Shown here: in pieces, positions 54,561 to 64,000 of the stretch
Layout: each line of letters starts with the position of its first letter
Position numbering within the stretch: position 1 is the first letter of the stretch
Assembly: GCA_029204225.1 (NCBI GenBank)
Contig: CM055113.1
Coordinates: forward strand, 28,029,486-28,093,485
Reading direction: 5' to 3'
Length of the DNA: 64,000 bases
DNA from: Diphasiastrum complanatum
Taxonomy: Eukaryota > Streptophyta > Lycopodiopsida > Lycopodiales > Lycopodiaceae
The notes under the pieces: model-generated
Told to the model about the DNA's origin: nothing
Databases searched by the model: none
What the model saw: only the letters and a program-made list of their open reading frames with translations
Translations under genes and position numbers: made by a program

Positions 54561-55238
54561 GGTCTAATCTTGGTCTTATCTCAAGATCAATGCTTGATCC
54601 ACATTAGATACATTTTTAGGAGGAGTGTCAAAATATTGAAAAACCTATCTAATGTTGTGAGTAGGAGTCCTAAAAATGCCAAAGATGAATTGAGCTTTTT
54701 TGGCTTAGTAAAGACCCATCTTAGAATAAAATATTCAACGTAGGTAGAAGTGGAAACTCGAGCTACCATAGGAATTGCCATTTGTACTTTACATGCTACA
54801 TTTAATGCATGAAAAGACTAGGTGGCACAATTAGACATAGTGAGGTGGCTTGAATAAGTCTAGATAGCTTGAGAGGTGGATTCACAATTCCAATTCAACT
54901 CAAAGTAGGAGAAGAGTCCATGGATCTATATATATGTGATGTACTCTCATTGAGAAAATGATGAAATTTGTGTGTAATGCAAATTTGGAGACAAGCTCTT
55001 TGTGCCCTATCTCTCTACACGAGTTTTGTACTTCTTATTTTCTCTCTCTAGTCGAGTTGAGGCATTTATGATGCTTAGTCTTATGTTTTGTTGATAGATC
55101 TTGCTTGTAACACAATAATATTTCTTGAATGATCAGCTTTCCTATTGTCAACCAATGCTAGTCTGATCTTTATGGTATTATTTGGCTTAGGAGATCAAAA
55201 ATACATGTGTAGGACGTCCCACATGTGTGAATTCAGCA

Positions 55239-55610
55239 TCTCAAAAATCCTAAACTACTGTACAAGGGAATCTGAAGATGGATAGATGTGTTCTGGAGAT
55301 GCTTTACAGAGACTCTTGTGCAATAGCTATTTCTCATGCAAAAATCAATCACACAAAATAGGTGAAGAGAAACAAGGAAATAAACAAACGTGACAAAGAG
55401 TGAGAACTGTATAGCACTTGTCGAACAAAACTTGCATTCATCAACATTGATAATGTACTTTGATAGTTGCAATATTTCTTTTGTTTTGTAGGGTAATGTG
55501 ACTTAGTCTGACATGCCCTTGTCAAAACAAGGCAGGGTTGGTGACACAAAAATCTACCATCATTGATAGTAGATGTTGTAAGATATAGCTTGAGATGCGG
55601 GTATGGTTGA
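55239..55610. other. No gene recognised
   Basis: Short interval between the copia 3' LTR and the next, minus-strand element. Only short frames without family features. Confidence 0.35.
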
Positions 55611-56520
55611 GGTATTATGTCCTAAGGACCTCTCTGAACAAGAGATTCAGAACCGAATCTCTAAATGGATTTTTGAATCCTAGATTTATTGTGTATTGGC
55701 ACATTGAAAATCTTATTTGCATTTGGAAAGACAAATAGATTGGAGTTTGTAGAAAGGGAAAAAATCTATCAATTCCCTGTGAAGGTTGCTCTTGGTTGGA
55801 CATTGTAGTAGACGACGAAATATCGGTTTCACTTTATTTCGACAAGGACTCATTTCAGATTGTGTTTTTGCATTATGGCGCTGGCGTATTGTGCGGTGTT
55901 GTAGAAGTTTGCAAGAAACTTCTCGGTTGACATCTTGGCTGCTACACCTCAGTGGGGCTTCCATGATCATTCAGCCCAGCCCTTGCAACATGGAAGCTTT
56001 GTTTCAAGATGCGCCTCCGGAGTTCACAGCAGAAAGTTCGAGAGGAGCTTGACTCTGTGTTAGGCAAGGGAGTGCTAATGACAACAATCGCTCAGTTCAA
56101 GAAGTGCCCATTTGAAGAGAGGTGCAGCAGTTCAGCGCATCATGCAGCGACCTTCAGAACAACGCATCACCAGACCAGCGCAACATGCAGCGGCCTTCAG
56201 AACAACACTTCACCAGCACGCCTCTCTGAACACATCAGATCTTGGAAGGCTCTGATACCATATTGCGGAACGAGAGAGAGAGTGACAAGAGAATATATTG
56301 ATCATCGTGAATGAGAGCAATAGCTCTTACATGTAGAGTAAAAGAGAGGTGTCTCTCTGTGTATGTCGCAGAGGTTCGACGGTTGGGGACCCCAAGTGGT
56401 CCACGTGGCATATAACAGTCCTTTAGACATTTAGAGTATACATTATATCTAACAAGCTTCAGAGCCAGCTCCCGTATAGGAGTCCCATTGCAATTCGAGT
56501 CTTCCACCCTCTTGTTTGGA
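55611..56520 (-). mobile_element. Copia-like 5' end, minus strand (LTR, primer site, leader)
   Basis: GCTCTGATACCA at 56250-56261 is the reverse complement of the tRNA-iMet primer site, so an LTR lies to its right (about 56262-56510) and the element body to its left. No clear coding domain is left in 55611-56249. A ~42-base unit is tandemly repeated at about 56135-56220 (core ATGCAGCGACCTTCAGAACA). Ends are approximate. Confidence 0.5.
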
Positions 56521-56697
56521 TTTTGAGCTCATGAGTTGTTAAAAAGCCTATAGAAATTGGTTTTCATTCATACCTTATTTTATGAAAAAAAAACCCTGGT
56601 GCATTTATTCATAGAAAAAATTAGTAGGTACATTGATGAAAAAGATATATACACCCAGAAGGGGAAGTTTAAGCAAATGTAAGCTCAGACAAGAGCG

Positions 56698-56857
56698 AAG
56701 ATTGCACTAAAACTAAGATTAATCCAGGTCCTCGCATTAAAAATAAAGGTGCAAAAACTATGATGATGTCAGTGGGGAAGATTGCACTAAAAGTAAGATT
56801 AATCCAGGTCTTGGCATTAAAAATAAAGGTGCAAAAATTATGATGATGTCAATGGGA
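56698..56857. repeat. Tandem duplication of an ~80-base unit
   Basis: The unit begins AGATTGCACTAAAACTAAGA and ends ATGATGATGTCAGTGGGGA; the two copies adjoin and differ at about five or six positions. Confidence 0.85.
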
Positions 56858-58640
56858 GTCTGCCAACTGCCTGCAGCAGATCAAAAAAGTGAAGATGGGG
56901 TGAGTAGGCTAGATCTTTTCTACAATACATCTTTTATATATAAGTCCTTTATAACATATCCTCACATGGCTGTTCCATAGGGATAGTACATGTATTCCGT
57001 TACTAGCAATAACCCTTGATACAGGAGCATAAATAATGCAAAGAGAAGGTCAAAAAAAATTCTTTCAAATTTTTTTTTTTTCATGAAGTTTCAAATTTTT
57101 ATACAAAGCCTTACAATATCAATTGATTTGAACTTTGGGTCATTGTTCGGGAAAGTCGGCAAGTATAGGAATGGAATCTACATCTTTCTCCGACAATCGA
57201 CTTTGTAAAAAACTTATAAAAAATGACTTTTAAAATAATCGACAACTTTTTTGAGATGCAGTGAAAATTTTGTTTATTGTTTTCAAATGTCGATTATTGT
57301 TTTCAAATGTGTAGTAAAGTATGTAAATTCATATACAACTTATGTTACATAGCTTTATTAAGTTAATAGAATTAGTTATTAATGTAAATTTGTAATATTT
57401 TGCCGGCAAGCAAATTGAGATGCATGATTCAAAAGACAAATTTTTGAAAAATTGACAACTTCTAGAAAAGACAAGAAATTAGGACGATGCAATAATCAAC
57501 ATAAAAATGAAAAAGTTGTACATTTTGATATATATTAGAATTTAATAATGATTAAGAAGTACTTTTATGATTTTTGTAATTAAAAAGAAATAAATATGCA
57601 CTTTGTTAACACTGTATTATGGGCCACTCAAAAGAATGTCTTACAATCTAGAGCCAAACTAATTATTTCAAAAATCTTAAAAAAATTATATGAAAATAGA
57701 AACCTATAGTTTAATATTTGATAGGCTCATAACCTATGAGAGCTCAAGCATGTAGGTTATGAGAACCTAGAAAAAATTTCTTAGTAGGTGAATTAAAAGT
57801 TTGGCAGGCTTTTTTCAATGGATTATAGGTTTTTAGCAAGCGCGGTTGAAAACTCAACTGGAAAAGTAACAACATTCAGCATGCAACAAAATTACTAGTT
57901 ACTTAATTTAGCTTTCTAACCAATCATAATATCCTTCTGGATGACTTTGATCAACTACTCAAAGGTAAAAATAATTATACCAGGATTGCCGAATCTATCA
58001 ATTGTAAAAAAACTTCAGAGGATATCAGTCTACGCAACTAGCTTCATTAAGTTGCTTATGTACTAATGTCTATAACATTGCTTGATAGTGTGGCTGAATT
58101 GCAGAGATCTATTGAACGTAGATAGATATTATGGAAATTGATGAATGTGCGTATTGTATTGTCTTCTCTAGATTTCAGTTGCAATTGCTCTCTAAAAAAC
58201 ATGCATCCAGCATTATCTTCAAACTTGAAAATTCATCTATTGGGGACCCATTTCAATAAAGAGCTCGTTCAGAAACTTGGAAAAGCACATCAATCTGCTG
58301 CAACTAATTTCCATTAAAGACTGCTTGGGTATGATATAATCTAAAGGCATCAGTTCATATTTTGGCTGTATTTGTAGCTTGTTCGAATGACGTGCAAATC
58401 CACGGCCATTACCATTAATAATCTGGGACCCGACAGCAAGTGGTGGAGGCCACGAGTTGTCCGGGGACCATATTATTTGTGGTAATGGTCCGACCAATGG
58501 ACCATTACCTAACGTAATTGATGGTTCGGCTGATTTTTTTGACACCTCTCTTTGTCTCTTTCTTTGTCGTCACCCGTGCGCTCTCTTTCTCTCTCTCTCT
58601 CCCTCTCTCTCTGTTGGGTGTCTCTCCCTCTCTCTTTGTT
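56858..58640. other. No gene recognised; includes third copy of the dispersed repeat near 57150
   Basis: AAAGTCGGCAAGTATAGGAA at about 57153 matches repeats near 14955 and 26640. The remainder is AT-rich. The minus-strand frame 58545-58237 (102 residues) is open but unrecognised. Confidence 0.4.
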
Positions 58641-59505
<865 letters not shown>

Positions 59506-59733
59506 TTTAATCTATGAGAAGAGAATTAGAGGGTTTGGCCTACTTCATCTGGTACATAGAATTGTGAGGTGCATCACATTCATGTGAATCTATTTTTAGC
59601 TTATATACATACATACTAATGATTTTATACATGTATATAAGCTAAATAGTGATATACATAATTGAAATGCACCTCAATATTTTCTCTTATTAATTGAAAA
59701 GACCATATCATTTTCTCTTCTCATAGATCAAAT
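59506..59733. repeat. Palindromic MITE candidate, 228 bp
   Basis: Left end TTTAATCTATGAGAAGAGAA and right end TTCTCTTCTCATAGATCAAAT are inverted copies (about 19 of 20). Inner blocks are also paired: GAGGTGCATCACATTC with GAAATGCACCTC, and TAGCTTATATACATAC with ATGTATATAAGCTA. The whole 228 bases can fold into one long imperfect hairpin. No coding capacity. Confidence 0.8.
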
Positions 59734-59739
59734 TAACAC

Positions 59740-62500
59740 CATCATGATTGTTTAGAATATGCACATTGTACATTTTCCATTGCATTGTATAAAGTGCAAT
59801 GGTAGCTACACTAGCATGAATGTTTACAATATGTACATTGTACATTTTCCATCACATTGCTTTGAGGAAAACCAAGAAGTATGAGGTTTCAAATGGCTAC
59901 TTGTACACCACTCATGATTAGAACTTCACTTGTACATCACTCATGATTAAACATGTGCCTTTGTTGGAGCATTTGAAGCTCTTATCCAACTTGACTATTT
60001 GTGGAGGACATCATTCTTTAGCTTTTGTTGCCCATACCGATAAGGACTATGCATATGCTTTAAAAGCTTTGTTAAAAGGTAAATATTTTGTTGTATGAAC
60101 ATCAATATAATGTTAAAGATTTTTTCGTCTCATGTTGCATGCCATTTTTGAGGTAAATATGTTTTGCACTAAAGGTCTTACTTACATGATACACTCACCT
60201 TTTTTTGACCTAACTATTGTGTCAACTACTACATATAATTCACTAGAAAGGAGGCATACTTGTTTACAGCATAAGCTATTATATAGCTAGCTAAAATAGC
60301 CATTAATGGTCACATCAGCCATCTCTAGATGAATCAAATTGATAACTCTTGAACATTGTTGTTCAATAGAAAGAATCAATGTTAGAATCATATTGGCCAA
60401 TTAAACATTTCCTAGGATCATTGAAAAAGATAATATGGGTATTTAGCAAAATTTTCAAAATACCACATGTGAGTTACAAGGCCTCATCATAATCTAGCGG
60501 TTCACATGTCATCATCAAGTACTCAAACTTGGTGACAAAATGTCAATATACATATCAATCATTAAAAAATGTTACATACTCATGAAGCTTGCATAAATCT
60601 AAAGTAAAAGAACAATATTTCAGTACTAGATTGTGACACGTTTATGTCCTATTAAAATAAGCTATACACCTTTTATTTCATATGTTACGTATAGTGTCTT
60701 AATTTATCAACATAAGATGTTAATATGTACAAGTGAACACTTTATGGCTTCATTCAAGAAAACATAGCCATTTGTTCTATAAGAAAATTGTAGATTTCAT
60801 TGAATTGATAATGATTGACTTTCATGATATCAGCAAATATTTTTCTCTTCAAAAAGATTAATGTTACTATCGAATTATATACACATTATAAAAGGATTGT
60901 AAGTCTTTAGCTAGGAGTACATTAAGTATCAATCATTTCATGCTCAATCTTATATCAGGCTTTTGAAAAATATGCACATACCAACTTACAAGCCAAATAT
61001 AATTAAAGTCAAGTGTTTTGATCATGAGTCAAAGTGCGGCCTCACATGTTTAAAATCATCATGAAGGGGGGCAAGTTGGTCCAAATGTCATTTCTTTATA
61101 ATTTAGTTATTCTATTTAGTTTACATAACTATTGGATTAGCTAATCAATCTAGACCATTGATACATTGAATGGCCAGGATTTAGGGCATGGAATCCTAAC
61201 CTAGAAGATTCTATCTGTGGCCTAATACAACTATAAATAGATAAAATTGATTTATTATGTATCTCTCACTTTTGATGTTGAATTGGAGAAAAGGAATTAC
61301 ACTACATTATCTACATTTGCTTGTATTTCTCTCTCTACATTTTTCTATCTCTTTTTCTCTTTGGACAATTTGTCCTTGCAGAGATTTTTGTAACATGCGA
61401 TATTTTTGTAGTTGTGCATGCTGTGAATTTCTTATTGCATGAATAGCTTTGTAAGTTTTGCGGCAAACTTCTGTTGCATTTAGAAAATATGAATAAGAGT
61501 TTTTGTTAGGCCTCACAACTGCATTCAAATAGTAATCCGTCTCATCCTTGTCTCACAAAAAGAAATTAAATCTCATTTCCTCAATATTCTTGATGCTCAA
61601 TTTTTGTAAGCAAGTGTGAGCAACAAATAATACTTCTTAGTTTTTTAATATTGGGACTTGTAAGCAGTTTTTTTGACAATTGTTAGCACCAGTGTATATT
61701 TAGGGTCACTCTTGTATTTTTCTTTTGGTTTTGGGTCTGATTTGTAAATTGACCTCATACCACTTGTGGTTGTCTACACTGGAACTTATGTAGAGCATAG
61801 AAACAAGAGGAATTCAAACATGCAATTTAAAAAATAAATCACAAGTATAACCATGTCTTATGCTCCTCATAGAAGAGTTTGAGAAGCTATGCTAAGTTCA
61901 ATAGAGCTAAACATAAAAACAATTGAAAGCATCATTGACGCCAAATTAAAAATATAAGAGAAATTTGACATTTGAATAGAGGGTATGCCTTAAGTACTTT
62001 AGAGATTGGGCTTTAGCTAGGGCTAGTTCTAGGGCTAATATTGGCTTAGGATTAGGAGTTAGGATCATGATGAGGTCACAATCAGAGTCGTGGTCTTGGC
62101 CGTGGTCTCGATCACTGTTGGGGATAGGTCTAAATAGGCTTGGTGCACATTGTTTTGATCACGGGTGGAATGGGATGCATGGTTTTGGTTTAGGGTCAAA
62201 ATTGTCTTGGGCTTGCAATTTATGATTGAAATTGGCCTGGGGCATGCGGTTACACTCCTAGTTGCTGTAGCGGTCTAATCGGGTCCGTTTTGGGATTTGA
62301 AAACAAAAATTAATCTACATAAACTCAAAGGACAATGAAAAAGTCTTTTTCATCAAAAGAAAGAGAATAAAAAGAGCAAGAGGGGCATCAAACAAAGATC
62401 CAATTTCACTATGGAAGGGTGTACTTCTTTACGTGAAGGTAACATGAACATTCTCAAGTTCACAATGTTTGTTTTGGTAATTTGTTCAGTGTGCAAGTGA
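59740..62500. other. Intergenic, no gene; one short direct repeat
   Basis: A ~37-base segment (ATGCACATTGTACATTTTCC core) occurs at about 59757 and again at about 59832. Frames such as 61257-61442 lack family features. Confidence 0.45.
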
Positions 62501-62549
62501 ATGTTTTATGAGGCATAGAGAGACAACTATGAGTTATTGATGACACTCC

Positions 62550-63293
62550 CAAGGATGGTGGTGATTTGGTTTTGTTTGATGGAGACATGGTTAGCCTTGG
62601 AGAAAACACAACCTTGGATCTTGTGTTGACTCTTTTGATCCAAGTTGGATGGATTCCTCTGGTAGTATCAAAGATGTCATTTTTGCAAGAAGCAATGATG
62701 TTTGTGTCTTAAAAGAGTGTACTTCAAGCACACATGGCAATACAAGCAAGGTAAATGGTCTCTATGTATCAAAGAATGGTCAAGGTATGGATGATAATGA
62801 TAAGAATTCTATTCAGACTCTTGGTTCGATTTTGTTTTAGATCAAGATGTCAAGAAAGGCGTGCTTTATGATGTTTTGGCTTGCACTCCATTTTTTCCAT
62901 TTTGGAAAGATTCATTTATATTATAGAGGGTTATCTATAATTATATGGTTGCATGGAAGAGAGGATGGAACTATGCTTCGTTCTTTGTTGAGTCATGATA
63001 CTAGAGAGGATGTAGTTTTAGTATGTTATTATGACAAAAATGATGCATTGAGTTATGAAACAATGGAGAAGACCAAAGAGGATGTATCTTTAGCATGTAC
63101 TTGTGACAACAAGAGAGCTACTAGAGAGGATGTCTCTTTGGCATGTACTTGTTGCAAAGGAAATAACAAGTTCATTTTGGAGTGGCAATCCAAATTGCAT
63201 GCGTCGGAGGAAAAGAGCCAAAGAAACACAAAAGTAAAAGATCAACATGATGGTGATTATCTTCAAAATGTGAAATCATTTGCATGTGCTTGA
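62550..63293 (+). CDS. Unrecognised ORF pair with repeated EDVSLACTC peptide
   Basis: Two adjacent frames: 62649-62840 (MDSSGSIKDVIFARSNDVCV ... DKNSIQTLGSILF) and 62847-63293 (148 residues). The second contains EDVVLVCYYDKND, EDVSLACTCDNK and EDVSLACTCCKGN in series, then a Lys/Glu-rich stretch and SFACA. The peptide repeat is encoded by near-identical DNA at 63001, 63076 and 63121. Upstream text (GGDLVLFDGDMVSLGENTTL, 62550-62620) is open in an overlapping frame. I recognise no family. A degenerate mobile-element protein is the likeliest source; a real short gene cannot be excluded. Confidence 0.3.
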
Positions 63294-64000
63294 ATTTGAA
63301 CTATGCTATTGCTCTCATGGGAACGATTCTCTGCATGACAACATATTAATGCTCTTCATCGACTTTAATGCTTGATGTGCTTGGATCTAGGCTTGAAGGT
63401 GGATAGGAAATGCCCGCTACAATTTTGGTGCTGCTTCTAGGGAGCTAAACCAATTTTTCATTTTTAGCATGTTTTTTATCCTGCTTGGTATTGTGGATTG
63501 CTTGCTTGGAATCTATTTTGATTGTTGAGCAAGGAGTTCTAGATAGATCGTACAAGTTCGTGTGCTCGATACAAATCCGTTGGACCAGTTGCAGTTTGAT
63601 TCCGATGTCATTTGTCTAAAAACACCCTTTGTGTCGAAAGGAACGCCATTACGGCACAATGAATGGGCTACTTTCCCTAGAAGTGGTCCAGTATCACCGA
63701 ACAGAGTCTATTTGTCTATCGTAAGAGGTCACCAATTTTCACACTCAAGCATACTTCTACATGGGATATGTAAGGTGAGAGAAAATGTAGGACATTATTT
63801 GTATTTTTATATTTGTCTTACTTTGGTGAGGATATTGGTTGTGCTAAGTATGTATTGAATTGTTTGTCAAGAGAGGCCTTAGTTGGTAAGATACCACATG
63901 TTTCATGCTTTGGAAAAATATTGAGTATATTAAGAGTGGTATTACACTAATTAGATAGTCGACAATTGTCGATTCGAGCTGGAGTCAAATTAGCTAGAGT
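63294..64000. other. No gene recognised
   Basis: A plus-strand frame at 63562-63858 (98 residues; LDQLQFDSDVICLKTPFVSK) is not assignable. The rest holds nothing I can name. Confidence 0.35.

Larger units (their letters stand above)
50889..55238 (+). mobile_element. Ty1/copia retrotransposon with both LTRs, internally deleted
   Basis: The 5' LTR 50889-51471 and 3' LTR 54626-55238 (TGTCAAAATATT...GAATTCAGCA) are highly similar; the 3' copy has a ~30-base extra segment (GCCCTATCTCTCTACACGAG). The primer site TGGTATCAGAGC follows the 5' LTR at 51472-51483. The first two bases of the 5' LTR are altered (AT for TG). Flanks do not show a matching 5-bp duplication, so one end may have been exchanged by recombination. 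Internal order Gag, INT, RT, RNase H, with protease, zinc knuckle and central RT deleted. Confidence 0.92.

Noticed and set aside
56350..56410. GGTTCGACGG as a pol III B box
   Set aside because: Lies within an LTR-like region, lacks an A box at proper distance and deviates from consensus.
61990..62080. TTAGG/AGGGCT-rich stretch
   Set aside because: Irregular words without a consistent 7-base period; not telomeric.

Overview
The window looks like a repeat-rich, AT-rich nuclear chromosome segment of a land plant. Evidence: one intron-containing WRKY transcription factor gene of group III type, many degenerate Ty1/copia elements primed by initiator-tRNA-like sites, Ty3/gypsy, CACTA and hAT remnants, a Penelope-like reverse transcriptase, and long CT, GA and CA microsatellites. 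A fern, lycophyte or gymnosperm fits a little better than a flowering plant (very long TE-filled intron, Penelope-like RT, divergent WRKY), but this is inference. All calls come from reading the sequence; no database search was possible.

Layout. 1-1.8 kb: 3' end of a plus-strand copia element with a motif-dense LTR. 2-2.9 kb: Penelope-like RT remnant. 3.4-4.2 kb: strongly G+T-skewed block. 4.9-7.1 kb and 7.1-10.8 kb: two decayed minus-strand copia elements. 12.3-12.8 kb: duplicated copia tail. 13.1-14.0 kb: hAT transposase remnant. 16.6-26.5 kb: the WRKY gene. It has three exons joined by two phase-2 introns; intron 1 is about 7.9 kb and carries gypsy LTRs, a gypsy RT scrap, a SINE-like B box and several local repeats. 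28.7-40 kb: nested CACTA and copia debris, including a Tnp2-type transposase fragment.

38.5-48.2 kb is the most unusual part. A broken plus-strand locus combines a histone H3-like C-terminal segment, a basic Ser/Pro-rich linker and a Ulp1/adenain-like cysteine protease spread over several exons. A copia element (41347-46839, 5-bp target duplication, 678/679-bp LTRs) inserted exactly at the 5' splice site of one protease intron. Two introns or intron-like segments of the locus carry the same small palindromic motif. Unrecognised minus-strand exons with good splice signals flank it.

50.9-55.2 kb: a second copia element with both LTRs but large internal deletions. 55.6-56.5 kb: a minus-strand copia 5' end. 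56.6-64 kb: mostly unassigned sequence with tandem duplications, a 97-bp CT array, a 228-bp palindromic MITE candidate, and an ORF with repeated EDVSLACTC peptides.

The WRKY gene is the only gene I judge likely to be functional. It would encode a DNA-binding regulator of about 624 residues. The mobile elements are mostly dead copies that reshaped the region by nested insertion, inverted pairing and local duplication.
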